A stretch of DNA of 64,000 nucleotides, taken from the NCBI GenBank assembly GCA_050261515.1, contig JBLNDJ010000021.1:1-64000 (forward strand), read 5' to 3'. This stretch comes from JBLNDJ01 sp050261515 (GTDB lineage Bacteria > Acidobacteriota > Terriglobia > Bryobacterales > Bryobacteraceae). The notes below the pieces were generated by a model. That model did no database searches. It had not been told where the DNA came from and was given only the letters and a program-made list of their open reading frames with translations. The stretch's first letter is position 1, and each line of letters opens with the position of its first letter. Positions 34,126 to 43,019 of the stretch are shown in pieces. The position numbers and the translations under genes were made by a program.

Positions 34126-34830
34126 GTGGATAGAATCAGCCGCAAAGAACTAAAGCAAGACAGGTTTGCCGTCGAGGTCACGCATGCGGCCGGCTATCTT
34201 GCCGAGCACCGCGCCGAAGCGATCCGTTACGGCATCGCCGGCCTTGTCGTGCTTGTCCTGATCTCCGGCTTCTTCCTGTGGCGCTCGCACTCGAGCCGCG
34301 CCCGCCGCGAGGCGCTCACCGCCGCGCTCGAAGTGAGGATGGCGCCGGTCGGACAGGCGCAGCCCGATTCGGCGCTCCGGAGCTTCGCCACCGAGCAGGA
34401 AAAGACCAAAGCGGAAATCGCGGCCTTCAGCGATATCGCTTCGAAGTACCCGGGCAGCGTAGAAGGCGTTACGGCCCAGTTCTACCTGGGGGCAATCGCG
34501 GCCGGCCAGGGCAACCTGGCGGGTGCGGAAAAAGCCTTCAAGGAAGTCGCCGATTCCGGCAACGCGGACTACGCCTCGCTCGCGAAGCTTTCCCTGGCGG
34601 ATATTTACAAGAGCCAGGGGAAGACGGCCGAAGCCGAGCAGCTGCTCCGCTCGCTCGTGGCCAAGCCCACGATGTTCGTCTCGAAGGAAGAGGCCACGAT
34701 CGCGCTGGCCCGGTACATCGGCGCCACGAACCCGGAGGAGGCGCGGAAGCTCCTCATGCCGCTCACGGCCAGCCGGACGGCGGTCAGCCGCGTCGCCGCC
34801 GAGGAAATATCCGCGCTGGGCTCCAAGTAG
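34126..34830 (+). CDS. Membrane-anchored TPR protein (YfgM-like)
   Basis: A protein of 234 residues. A basic cytoplasmic N-terminus (about 1-35) is followed by one membrane segment at about 36-53 (YGIAGLVVLVLISGFFLW) and a periplasmic tail of TPR units (FYLGAIAAGQGNLAGAEKAFKEVADSG, LAKLSLADIYKSQGKTAEAEQLL). The layout matches YfgM/ancillary SecYEG translocon subunits and related tetratricopeptide proteins. The GTG start follows an AGAGG site. The dgt gene follows 16 bp downstream. Confidence 0.78.
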   Translation: MDRISRKELKQDRFAVEVTHAAGYLAEHRAEAIRYGIAGLVVLVLISGFFLWRSHSSRARREALTAALEVRMAPVGQAQPDSALRSFATEQEKTKAEIAAFSDIASKYPGSVEGVTAQFYLGAIAAGQGNLAGAEKAFKEVADSGNADYASLAKLSLADIYKSQGKTAEAEQLLRSLVAKPTMFVSKEEATIALARYIGATNPEEARKLLMPLTASRTAVSRVAAEEISALGSK

Positions 34831-34846
34831 CCGGCGCGGGCGCAGC

Positions 34847-35974
34847 ATGAGGGCAGCGGAGGCGTTGCGGTTTCCGGTCGAACGCACCGGAGGCCGCCGC
34901 TATCCCGAGCCCGAGCATCCCTACCGCAACGAGTTCCGCCGCGACCGCGATCGCATCGTCCACGCCCGCGCGTTCCGGCGCCTGGAAGACAAGACGCAGG
35001 TCTTCACCGCTCCTCTTTCGGATCATTTCCGCAACCGCCTCACCCACACGATCGAGGTCGCGCAAATCGCCCGCACCGCCGCTTTCGCGCTCGGGCTGGA
35101 CGAGGATTTGACCGAGGCGCTCGCGCTCGCGCACGACATCGGCCACCCGCCCTTCGCGCACGCCGGCGAAGAAGAGCTCGATGCGCAGATGCGCCGCTTC
35201 GGCGACCGCTTCGACCACAACCTGCACGCGCTCCGCATCGTCGAGACCTTCGAGCAGCGCTACGCGCGCTTCCCCGGCCTGAACCTCACCTTCGAGGTGC
35301 GCGAGGGCATCGCCAAGCACTCGCGCGACTACGAGCCCGGCGAGAACGCGCAGCTCGACGAGTATCTCCCCGGCCTGCGCCCGCCGCTTGAAGCGCAGTT
35401 GATCGACCACGCCGACGAGATCGCCTATAACACGGCCGATCTCGACGACGCCTTCGCCGCGCACTTCTTCACGATCGGGGATGTCGCGGATGCCGTGCCC
35501 GAGTACGCGGCCATTTACGCCGAAATGGAGATGCAGTTCCCGGGCGCCGACGAGCGGATCCGGTTCAACGAAGCCCTGCGCCGCCTGATCGACTTCCTGG
35601 TGACCGGCCTGATCGCGGGCACGCTCGAAGCGGTGGAAAAGTCGGGCGCGGCCAGCGTGGACGACGTGCGGCGCCATCCCGGAAGGCTCGCGGCAATCGC
35701 CGCGCCCGCCGCGGCGACCAGCGCGGCGCTCAAGCGCTTCCTGAACAGCGCGGTCTATTCCTCGGCCCCGCTGCTCGAAGAACGGCAGCGCTCGACGAAG
35801 ATGATCGCCGAGTTGTTCCAGTACTTTCTCGACCACCCCGAAAGTCTCCCGGATTCATCGCGCGGCGGTTTCTGCGAACAACCCCTGCACCGGGTGGTCT
35901 GCGACTACATCGCCGGCATGACCGATGGGTTTTCGCGCAGGGTCTATCAGCAAATTATTCATCCGGGTGCGTAA
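34847..35974 (+). CDS. dgt: dNTP triphosphohydrolase
   Basis: An HD-domain enzyme of 375 residues. It opens with NEFRRDRDRIVHARAFRRLEDKTQVF, then HTIEVAQIARTAAFALGL and the metal-binding AHDIGHPPFAHAGEEEL. The later YEPGE, IDHADEIAYNTADLDDAF and C-terminal VCDYIAGMTD motifs are those of the deoxyguanosinetriphosphate triphosphohydrolase-like family. It splits dNTPs into nucleoside and triphosphate. The ATG was chosen where family similarity begins. Its last 20 bases overlap a small convergent gene. Confidence 0.92.
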   Translation: MRAAEALRFPVERTGGRRYPEPEHPYRNEFRRDRDRIVHARAFRRLEDKTQVFTAPLSDHFRNRLTHTIEVAQIARTAAFALGLDEDLTEALALAHDIGHPPFAHAGEEELDAQMRRFGDRFDHNLHALRIVETFEQRYARFPGLNLTFEVREGIAKHSRDYEPGENAQLDEYLPGLRPPLEAQLIDHADEIAYNTADLDDAFAAHFFTIGDVADAVPEYAAIYAEMEMQFPGADERIRFNEALRRLIDFLVTGLIAGTLEAVEKSGAASVDDVRRHPGRLAAIAAPAAATSAALKRFLNSAVYSSAPLLEERQRSTKMIAELFQYFLDHPESLPDSSRGGFCEQPLHRVVCDYIAGMTDGFSRRVYQQIIHPGA

Positions 35975-36107
35975 CGTAGTTCGACAGCTCGGCCGAGCGC
36001 ACGCCGTAGATCTTCAGAGCCGCGCGGCAAATCTCGGCGGCGAGGCGTTCGGGACGTTCGTCCTCGTCGTGCTCGATTTCCACTTTGATGAACAGATCGG
36101 TACGCAT
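35955..36107 (-). CDS. Small 50-residue protein
   Basis: An acidic protein of 50 residues, too short for confident annotation. Its sequence (MRTDLFIKVEIEHDEDERPE, then a helix RLAAEICRAALKIYGVRSAELSNYV) looks like a real fold: a beta strand and an amphipathic helix. It is divergent from the Cys-rich protein gene across 18 bp and overlaps dgt by 20 bp at its 3' end. No clear ribosome-binding site is seen. I do not recognise the family. Confidence 0.55.
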   Translation of the reverse strand: MRTDLFIKVEIEHDEDERPERLAAEICRAALKIYGVRSAELSNYVTHPDE

Positions 36108-36125
36108 AAGATGAGATGATTGCTT

Positions 36126-36758
36126 ATGGTTTGTAAAATCTGCAACGTCCGCAAGCCCAGGCGCATGTGTCCGGGCGTGGGCGGCGAAATCTGCGCGGTC
36201 TGCTGCGGCACCAGCCGCGAAGAAACCATCTCCTGCCCGCTCGATTGCGAGTATCTCCGCGAAGCCCGCGGGCACGAGAAACCGCCCGAAGTCGATCCCA
36301 AGCAGATCCCGAACCTCGACATTGAGGTCACCGACTCGTTCCTGCGCGAGCACGAACCGCTGCTGGCGTTCACGATGCGGGCGGTCGCTGGCGCCGCGCT
36401 CACGGACGGCAATGCGGTCGATTTCGACGTCCGCGAGGCGCTCGACGCGATGGTCCGCACTCTGCGCACCCGCGCGAGCGGCCTCTACTACGACACGAAG
36501 CCGTCGAACCTGATTGCCGCCGGCGTGCAGGCGCGCGTGGAGCAGAACATCGAAGAATTCCGTCGCGCCGCAACCGAACGCTATGGCCTCACGACCATCC
36601 GAGACGCCGAGGTGCTGGGCGTGCTCGCCTTCCTCGAACGGATCGAATATCAGGTGAACAACGGCCGCAAGCGAGGCCGGGCCTTCATCGATTTCCTGCG
36701 CTCCCAGACGCCCGCGGCTCCGGACCAGCCGGGCGAATCGCCGGTCGTCACGCTCTGA
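36126..36758 (+). CDS. Cys-rich zinc-binding-type protein of unknown function
   Basis: A protein of 210 residues. The first 45 residues hold a Cys cluster (CKICNVRKPRRMCPGVGGEI, then CAVCCG, CPLDC) that should bind zinc. The rest is helical (LREHEPLLAFTMRAVAG, ALDAMVRTLRTRASGLYYDT). I do not recognise a named family. The ATG at 36126 was preferred to a TTG two codons earlier. It lies 18 bp from a divergent small gene and one base from the convergent sugar kinase gene. Confidence 0.7.
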   Translation: MVCKICNVRKPRRMCPGVGGEICAVCCGTSREETISCPLDCEYLREARGHEKPPEVDPKQIPNLDIEVTDSFLREHEPLLAFTMRAVAGAALTDGNAVDFDVREALDAMVRTLRTRASGLYYDTKPSNLIAAGVQARVEQNIEEFRRAATERYGLTTIRDAEVLGVLAFLERIEYQVNNGRKRGRAFIDFLRSQTPAAPDQPGESPVVTL

Positions 36759-36759
36759 G

Positions 36760-37689
36760 CTACTCGCTCGCCCGCACCTCGACGCGCTCGAACATCTCCT
36801 TGGTTCGTGCGAAATCCGCGAATTGCAGCCCCGGCAGCAACGCCGAGGCCGTTCCGGCCGCGACGCCCCAGCGCAGCGCGTCGGCGAAGTCGTCCCCCCG
36901 CGCGCGCGACCACGCGAACGCCGCCGCCAGCGCGTCGCCCGACCCGATCGGGCACACGGCTTCAATGCGCGGCGGAACCGCCTCGATAATCCCGCTCGAG
37001 CAGGCCGCCATCGCGCCGCGGCTCCCGAGCGACACGATCACCGATTCCGCGCCCATGCGCCGGATCCGCTTCGCCGCCTCGAGGAAATGCGCGTGCGTAA
37101 TGAGCGCCGCGTTCAAGAGCCGCTCGGCCTCCTGCTGGTTGGGCGCGACTACCGTGGGGCCGGCCTCGACGCCTTCCGACAGCGCCTCGCCGTCGGTGTC
37201 GAGCAGCGTCTTCACGCCGTGCTCGCGCGCTACGCGGATCAGCTTCGAGTAGAATCCGGAGGGCACGCCCGGCGGCACGCTGCCGCAGATCATGAGCCAG
37301 TCCGCACCCGGCAGTTTCCGCCGCACGGTCTCTTCGATCTTGTCCAGCTCCTTTTTCCCGATCTCGGGGCCGGGATGGTTCAGCTTGATGGTGAGGCCCC
37401 GCCGGTCAGTGATCGTCAGGTTCGTACGGATCTCGTTTTCGATCGGAACGAGTTCGACCGGGTAGCCGCAGCCGCACAGCAGCCCTCGGAACCGCTTGCC
37501 CGATTCGCCGCCCGACGGCGCGATCGCCATCGTCTCGCCGCCGAAGGAATGGATCACACAGGACGCGTTGATGCCGCGCCCGCCCGCCGACTCCGACGTT
37601 GCCGAGATGTAGGCGCGATCCTCGAACACCAGCCGGTCGGCCGTCACGTTATGGTCGATCGCGGGGTTGATGGTAAGGGTCAGGATCAA
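36760..37689 (-). CDS. PfkB-family sugar-phosphate kinase (1-phosphofructokinase group)
   Basis: A kinase of 309 residues. ILTLTINPAIDHNVTADRL is the typical opening of FruK/LacC/PfkB proteins. AGGRGINASCVIHSFGG gives the substrate site, and the C-terminal PIGSGDALAAAFAW holds the anion hole and catalytic Asp. It phosphorylates a hexose phosphate in the cytoplasm; fructose-1-phosphate, fructose-6-phosphate and tagatose-6-phosphate cannot be told apart from sequence. No PTS or sugar operon adjoins it. Confidence 0.88.
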   Translation of the reverse strand: MILTLTINPAIDHNVTADRLVFEDRAYISATSESAGGRGINASCVIHSFGGETMAIAPSGGESGKRFRGLLCGCGYPVELVPIENEIRTNLTITDRRGLTIKLNHPGPEIGKKELDKIEETVRRKLPGADWLMICGSVPPGVPSGFYSKLIRVAREHGVKTLLDTDGEALSEGVEAGPTVVAPNQQEAERLLNAALITHAHFLEAAKRIRRMGAESVIVSLGSRGAMAACSSGIIEAVPPRIEAVCPIGSGDALAAAFAWSRARGDDFADALRWGVAAGTASALLPGLQFADFARTKEMFERVEVRASE

Positions 37690-37732
37690 GCTCTCATTCT
37701 AGCGAAACTGTTTCCGGTGATAACCTGGATAA

Positions 37733-38683
37733 TTGACTACCCGATCCACGACTGGCGCGGCGGTCGTGTCGCCTCGCGCCGTCTCCGGCGCGCGCCCGCG
37801 CAATACCCACGCCTACATCGCGCTCGCGGCCGTGTGCTTTTTCTGGGGCACGACGTATCTCGGCATACGCATGTCGCTCGAGTCGTTCCCGCCGCTGCCG
37901 CTGGTCTCGATCCGGTTCGTGCTCTCGGGCGGCATCATGCTCATTGCGGCGCGGTTCATGGGAGCGCACCTGCCGCGCGGCCGCGAACTGTGGATGACGT
38001 CGCTCACCGGCGTGCTGATTCTCGGCGGCGCCAACACGGCGCTCGTGATTGCAGAGACCTGGATTCCCAGCGGTCTCGCCGCGCTCATCATCTCCGTATC
38101 GCCGTTTTGGCTGGTGGGGCTCGAGGCCGCGCTTCCGGGCGGGGAGCGCCTGCACGGACCGGCGATCGCCGGCATGATCGTAGGCCTGGCCGGCGCGGCG
38201 GTGCTCGTCTCGGCGGATCTCTCGTCCCAGAGCGTGGGCAACATGTTGCTGAAAGGCTTCCTGCTGCTTCAGTTCGGCAATGCGTGCTGGGCGTTCGGCT
38301 CGATTTACCACCGGCGGCAGCCGTCGCGCGCGCATCCGATCGTCAGCGGCGCCGTGCAGCAACTTGCGGCCGGGCTCGCGCTTGCGCCCGCGGCCGCGCT
38401 CGTCCCCTCGCGGCCCATCGTCCCGACGTTTCGCGGCGTCACGGCGCTCATCTACCTGGTGATTTTCGGCTCCATCGTCGGCTACAGCGCCTACATCTAC
38501 GCGCTAAGCCACCTTCCCGTGGCCGTGGTGTCCATTTATCCGTACGTGAATCCCGTGGTGGCGGTCGTCCTCGGATGGCTGTTCTACCGCGAGGCGTTCG
38601 GCCTGCGCGAGGGGCTCGCGATGGCGATCATCTTCGGAGGCGTCGCGATCGTGAAGCGATACAGCCCGGCGCACGGGAGATGA
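37733..38683 (+). CDS. EamA/DMT-family transporter
   Basis: An inner-membrane protein of 316 residues with ten hydrophobic segments in two EamA repeats. The opening YIALAAVCFFWGTTYLGIRMSLE and the closing SIYPYVNPVVAVVLGWLFYREAFG are diagnostic of the drug/metabolite transporter group. The TTG start at 37733 is uncertain, since a GTG about twelve codons later is possible. Substrates may be amino acids or other metabolites. It diverges from the sugar kinase gene by 43 bp. Confidence 0.87.
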   Translation: MTTRSTTGAAVVSPRAVSGARPRNTHAYIALAAVCFFWGTTYLGIRMSLESFPPLPLVSIRFVLSGGIMLIAARFMGAHLPRGRELWMTSLTGVLILGGANTALVIAETWIPSGLAALIISVSPFWLVGLEAALPGGERLHGPAIAGMIVGLAGAAVLVSADLSSQSVGNMLLKGFLLLQFGNACWAFGSIYHRRQPSRAHPIVSGAVQQLAAGLALAPAAALVPSRPIVPTFRGVTALIYLVIFGSIVGYSAYIYALSHLPVAVVSIYPYVNPVVAVVLGWLFYREAFGLREGLAMAIIFGGVAIVKRYSPAHGR

Positions 38684-38773
38684 GTGGGTGTGGCGCGGGC
38701 TCTTGGACGGCTCGGATGCCGTGGCCCTCGGCGTGCAAGCATGGCATAGAATGATTCGGATAAGGCTGACCAG

Positions 38774-39439
38774 ATGATCAGGTTGGAAAATATCGAAAAA
38801 TGGTATCCGGCCGGCAACATGAAGACATTCGTGCTGCGGCGGATCAATCTCGAGATCAAAGAGGGCGAGTTCGTCACCATCATGGGCCCTTCAGGCGCGG
38901 GCAAATCGACGCTGCTCAGCATCATCGGCATGCTCGACGGCGCCTGGACGGGCGAGTTCCACTTCCTCGACCACCCCGTCCACAAGCTCAACCCCAAACA
39001 GCGCGTCGAGCTGAACAAGAAATACATCGGCTTCGTGTTTCAGAGCTATCACCTGCTGGACAACCTGACGGTTTACGAGAACCTGGAAATCCCGCTGTCC
39101 TACCGGAACGTGAAGTCCTCGGAGCGCGCGAGCACCGTTTGCGACCTGCTCGACCGTTTCCAGATCGTGGGCAAGAAGGACCTGTACCCGAACCAGCTCT
39201 CGGGCGGCCAGCAGCAGCTCGTCGCCGTGGCGCGCGCGCTTGTCGCCAAACCGAAGCTGATCCTGGCCGATGAGCCGACCGGCAACCTCCACACCAGCCA
39301 GGGCAAAGAGATCATGGAGCTCTTCAAGCGCCTGAACGAAGAGGGGACCACGATCGTCCAGGTCACGCACTCGGAGGCCAACGCCGCATACGGGAATCGC
39401 ATCGTCAATCTGCTCGACGGCTGGATCGTCAAGGATTGA
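38774..39439 (+). CDS. ABC transporter ATP-binding protein (LolD/MacB type)
   Basis: An ATPase of 221 residues of the MacB/LolD/FtsE group. Walker A is GPSGAGKST, the signature is LSGGQQQLVAVARAL, and Walker B is LILADEPTGNL. Group members pair with FtsX-like permeases for lipoprotein sorting, peptide export or efflux. No permease gene is adjacent; a sigma-54-type response regulator follows after 54 bp. Such grouping with a two-component pair is common for envelope-stress efflux systems, so the permease may lie elsewhere. Confidence 0.9.
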   Translation: MIRLENIEKWYPAGNMKTFVLRRINLEIKEGEFVTIMGPSGAGKSTLLSIIGMLDGAWTGEFHFLDHPVHKLNPKQRVELNKKYIGFVFQSYHLLDNLTVYENLEIPLSYRNVKSSERASTVCDLLDRFQIVGKKDLYPNQLSGGQQQLVAVARALVAKPKLILADEPTGNLHTSQGKEIMELFKRLNEEGTTIVQVTHSEANAAYGNRIVNLLDGWIVKD

Positions 39440-39493
39440 AGCGAGGCGTCCGGGGGCGGACACGAAATCCCAAGAACGGACACTGGGAAGCCG

Positions 39494-40858
39494 ATGGCAA
39501 GTGCAAACCCACGAATTCTGATCGCGGATGACCAGCCTGATGTGCTGGCGGCGTTGCGGCTGCTGCTGAAGGGCGAGGGCTTCGAGATCGAGAGCGCCGC
39601 GTCGCCCGCCGCGATCCTGAACGCGCTCGAAAGCCGCGATTTCGACGCGGTCCTCATGGACCTCAACTATGCGCGCGACACCACCTCGGGCCAGGAAGGC
39701 CTCGACCTGCTCTGCCGCATTCAGACGCTCGACAGTTCGCTGCCCGTGATCGTCATGACCGCGTGGGGCAGTATGCAGCTCGCCGTCGAAGCCATGCGGC
39801 GCGGCGCGCGCGATTTCATCCAGAAGCCGTGGGAGAACGCGCGGCTGCTCACCATTCTGCGGACCCAGATCGAGCTCGGGCGCGCGCTGCGCCGCGGCCA
39901 GCGCCTCGAAAACGAGAACCGCCTGCTGCGCGCCGAGGGCCGCCCGACCATCATCGCCGAGGCCGCCTCGATGCGCCCGGTGCTCGACCTGATCGAGCGC
40001 ATCGGCCCGTCCGGCGCCAACGTGCTGATCACCGGCGAGAACGGAACCGGCAAAGGCGTGGTCGCGCAGGCGCTGCACGCGGTCTCCGGACGCGCCGCCA
40101 AGCCGCTCATCACTGTGAACACCGGCGGGCTGCCCGAAGGCGTTTTCGAAAGCGAGCTGTTCGGGCACGTCAAGGGCGCGTTCACCGACGCGCGCGCGGA
40201 CCGCGTCGGCCGCTTCGAGCTCGCCGACACCGGTACGCTGTTCCTCGACGAAATCGCCAACATCACGCCGGCCCAGCAGGCCAAGCTCCTGCGCGTGCTG
40301 GAGACCGGCGAGTTCGAACGCCTCGGGTCCTCGAAGACGCGGCGGGTGGATGTGCGGATTCTCTCGGCCACCAACTCCGACCTGCACGCCGAAGTGGCCG
40401 CGGGCCGTTTCCGCGAAGATCTGTTGTTCCGGCTGAACACGATCGAGATCCGCATTCCGCCGCTGCGCGACCGCCGCGAAGACATCCCGCTGCTGGCGGC
40501 GCATTTCCTGCGCATCTACTCGCAGCGCTACCGGAAGAACCTGACGTCGTTCGAGAGCGCGGCGATTCAGGTGCTGCTCGACCATTCCTGGCCGGGGAAC
40601 GTGCGTGAGCTGGATCATTCGATCGAGCGCGCGGTGCTCATGGCGCAGGGCGCGACCGTGAAGGCGAGCGACCTCGCGCTCCGGCCGGGCGGCCGCGAAG
40701 GGGCGCCCCGCCTCGACGACATGAGCCTCGAAGAAGTGGAGGCGTTTCTCATCAAGAAAGCCCTGGCGCGCTACCAGGGCAACGTCAGCCAGGCCGCCGG
40801 CGCGCTCGGTCTGAGCCGCAGCGCGCTCTACCGCCGCATCCAGCGTTACGGTTTGTGA
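39494..40858 (+). CDS. Sigma-54-dependent response regulator (NtrC family)
   Basis: A protein of 454 residues. A receiver domain covers about 1-130, with the phosphorylated Asp near residue 56 (DAVLMDLNYARD). An AAA+ domain follows at about 150-375 (Walker A GENGTGKG, Walker B FLDEIANITP), and a Fis-type HTH ends it (ALGLSRSALYRRIQRYG). The sigma-54 contact loop reads GAFTDA instead of GAFTGA. A histidine kinase gene lies downstream, separated by a 225 bp gap with a long hairpin. It probably activates sigma-54 promoters in response to that kinase. Confidence 0.93.
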   Translation: MASANPRILIADDQPDVLAALRLLLKGEGFEIESAASPAAILNALESRDFDAVLMDLNYARDTTSGQEGLDLLCRIQTLDSSLPVIVMTAWGSMQLAVEAMRRGARDFIQKPWENARLLTILRTQIELGRALRRGQRLENENRLLRAEGRPTIIAEAASMRPVLDLIERIGPSGANVLITGENGTGKGVVAQALHAVSGRAAKPLITVNTGGLPEGVFESELFGHVKGAFTDARADRVGRFELADTGTLFLDEIANITPAQQAKLLRVLETGEFERLGSSKTRRVDVRILSATNSDLHAEVAAGRFREDLLFRLNTIEIRIPPLRDRREDIPLLAAHFLRIYSQRYRKNLTSFESAAIQVLLDHSWPGNVRELDHSIERAVLMAQGATVKASDLALRPGGREGAPRLDDMSLEEVEAFLIKKALARYQGNVSQAAGALGLSRSALYRRIQRYGL

Positions 40859-40939
40859 GACTAAATCGGACGTCCGCCATGTCGAGCTTGCCGACGGCTC
40901 TCCGGAAACGGGAAGCAGGGCGGACCTTTGGGGACCCTA

Positions 40940-41011
40940 ATCGGCGTTCATCTGCGTTCACCGGCGGCCAGAATTTTTTTCAGCCGCCGGTGAACGCAGA
41001 TGAACGCCGAT
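40940..41011. repeat. Perfect 29 bp inverted repeat between regulator and kinase genes
   Basis: Arms 40940-40968 and 40983-41011 are exact reverse complements, with a 14 nt loop carrying seven T residues. The arms contain the GCGTTCATCTGCGTTCACCGGCGG pattern, similar to a GTTCATCTG-type repeat family seen in many bacterial intergenic regions. It would form a very stable hairpin in a transcript of the two genes. The rest of the 225 bp gap shows nothing recognisable. Confidence 0.85.
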
Positions 41012-41083
41012 ACTGCTTAAGATCGTTTCTGGCTGGATGGTTCGCGGCCCCTCCGAGTCAAGGGTGCTGATGGCTGACGGCTG

Positions 41084-42427
41084 ATGGCCCAGATTTCCAT
41101 GAAACCCAGGAAGCTCGGCCCGCTTCGTCACGAGCACCGCGTGCTGCTCATGGCGCTCGCGGCCGGTTTTCCCGGCCTCGCCATCTCGCTCATTCTCCTC
41201 TGGACCGGCGACTTCGCCCCCAAGGTCCAGTGGACCCTGACCGCTTTGATCGGCATCTTCTGGGCCGCATTCGCGCTCGCCGCCGAAGGCGCCGTGGTGC
41301 GGCCGCTACAGACGCTGTCGAACCTGCTTGCCGCCCTGCGTGAAGGCGACTACTCGATCCGCGCGCGCGGCGCGCGCAAGGACGACGCGCTCGGCGAAGT
41401 CATCATCGAAGTCAACGCCCTCGGGGAAACGCTGCGCGTGCAGCGGCTGGGCGCGATGGAAGCGACGCTGCTGCTTCGCACCGTCATGACCGAGATCGAA
41501 GTCGCGATCTTCACCTTCGACGGCGAGCGCCGACTGCGCCTGGTGAATCGAGCGGGCGAGCGGCTGCTCGCGCAGCCCACCGAACGCCTGCTCGGCCGGC
41601 TCGCCTCCGAGCTCGGCCTGGCGGAGTGCCTCGAAGGCGAGGTCCCGCGCACCGCGCAACTCGTCTTCCCGGGCGGGCTAGGGCGCTGGGGCGTCAGCCG
41701 CAGCGTGTTCCGCGAAGGAGGCCTGCCGCACCAACTGCTTGTCCTAACCGACCTCAGCCGCGCGCTTCGCGAAGAAGAGCGCCAGGCCTGGCAGCGGCTG
41801 CTGCGCGTGCTCGGCCACGAGCTCAACAACTCGCTGGCCCCGATCCGCTCCATCGCGGGCAGCCTCGAAAGCCTGGTCTCCCGCGACCCGCTCCCGGACG
41901 ACTGGAAGGACGACGTCAAAGGCGGCCTCGCCGTCATCAACTCGCGCGCCGAAGCCCTCACGCGCTTCATGGAAGCCTATTCGCGCCTGGCGCGCCTGCC
42001 GCAGCCGAAGATACAGCCGGTCGATCTCGCGGCCTGCATACGCCGGGTCCTGAGCCTCGAAACGCGCATCGCGATCGACGCCGCGCCGGGCCCGGTCGTG
42101 ACCATACCGGCCGACGTCGACCAGCTCGAGCAGTTGCTGATCAACCTGCTGCGCAATGCCGTGGATGCGGCGCTTGAAACCGGCGGCGGCGTCCACGTCC
42201 GCTGGACGCGCAACGGCGCCTTCGTCGAGATCATGGTCGAGGACGAAGGGCCGGGCCTGCCGAGCACCTCGAACCTGTTCGTCCCGTTCTTCACGACCAA
42301 GCCGGGCGGCTCGGGCATCGGCCTCGTCCTCAGCCGCCAGATCGCCGAAGCGCACGGCGGCAGCCTCACCCTGAATAACCGCGTCTCGGCCCGGGGCTGC
42401 GAAGCCAGGCTGCGCCTGCCGCTGTAG
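41084..42427 (+). CDS. NtrY-like sensor histidine kinase
   Basis: A membrane kinase of 447 residues. Two hydrophobic segments lie at about 20-42 and 48-70, then a HAMP-like linker (LQTLSNLLAALREGDYSIRARG), a PAS-like region (TFDGERRLRLVNRAGERLL), and the HisKA site with H245 in RVLGHELNNSLAPI. The ATPase domain follows, with LLINLLRNAVDAALETGGG, EDEGPGLPS and GGSGIGLVLSRQIAEAHGG. HELNNSLAPI is typical of NtrY-type kinases. The periplasmic loop is only a few residues, so it may sense inside or in the membrane. The start is uncertain; ATG 41099 is an alternative. Confidence 0.88.
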   Translation: MAQISMKPRKLGPLRHEHRVLLMALAAGFPGLAISLILLWTGDFAPKVQWTLTALIGIFWAAFALAAEGAVVRPLQTLSNLLAALREGDYSIRARGARKDDALGEVIIEVNALGETLRVQRLGAMEATLLLRTVMTEIEVAIFTFDGERRLRLVNRAGERLLAQPTERLLGRLASELGLAECLEGEVPRTAQLVFPGGLGRWGVSRSVFREGGLPHQLLVLTDLSRALREEERQAWQRLLRVLGHELNNSLAPIRSIAGSLESLVSRDPLPDDWKDDVKGGLAVINSRAEALTRFMEAYSRLARLPQPKIQPVDLAACIRRVLSLETRIAIDAAPGPVVTIPADVDQLEQLLINLLRNAVDAALETGGGVHVRWTRNGAFVEIMVEDEGPGLPSTSNLFVPFFTTKPGGSGIGLVLSRQIAEAHGGSLTLNNRVSARGCEARLRLPL

Positions 42428-42517
42428 CAACCGTAACTGCAATTCCGCCTTCGTAGTTCTTGCCCCGCGTGCATCCGTCGCCGGTTCATTTTGCTAGAAT
42501 GCATCCCGGAGATCGCG

Positions 42518-43015
42518 ATGACCAAGCTGGCAACCGCCGTTCTGCTCGCTGCGCTGTGCGTGTTCGCCCTGGGCTGCTCGACCCAAGGCTCCGCCGCCCG
42601 GGGCGCGAGAACTTACAGAATGGGCGAGCGCGTTCAAGCCGGACCGCTGATTTACACGATCCTCGACGCTGAGTGGCTCGACCAGATTGGTGAGCCGCCC
42701 AATCCGCGCATGCCCTCAAACCGCTTCCTGGTCGTGCGGCTCTCGGTAACCAACAGCGGCGTGGTAGCTTCCGGGGTCCCGCCGCTTGCCGTCATCGACA
42801 CCGGCGGCGAGGCCCACGAGGAACTGAACGACGCCGGCGGCGTCTCGGAGTGGCTCGGGTATCTCCGGAGCGTCAAGCCGGCCGACACACTCACCGGCCG
42901 CGTGGTCTTCGATGTACCGGCGGCGACTTATCAACTGAAGGTCAGCAACGACGCCGAGCCGGAAAGCGCGGTCACCGCCCTGGTGGATATTCCGCTCGAC
43001 CTCACGCGGCGGTAG
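42518..43015 (+). CDS. DUF4352-type lipoprotein
   Basis: A protein of 165 residues. A lipoprotein signal peptide ends in FALGCS. The mature region has the DUF4352/immunoprotective Ig-like pattern YRMGERVQAGPLIYTILDAEW, then NRFLVVRLSVTNSGV, a conserved core. The ATG at 42518 was chosen because it begins the signal peptide; an upstream in-frame start at 42491 would precede it. The function is unknown. The gene lies four bases before the next secreted protein gene and probably shares its transcript. Confidence 0.8.
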   Translation: MTKLATAVLLAALCVFALGCSTQGSAARGARTYRMGERVQAGPLIYTILDAEWLDQIGEPPNPRMPSNRFLVVRLSVTNSGVVASGVPPLAVIDTGGEAHEELNDAGGVSEWLGYLRSVKPADTLTGRVVFDVPAATYQLKVSNDAEPESAVTALVDIPLDLTRR

Positions 43016-43019
43016 CGAC

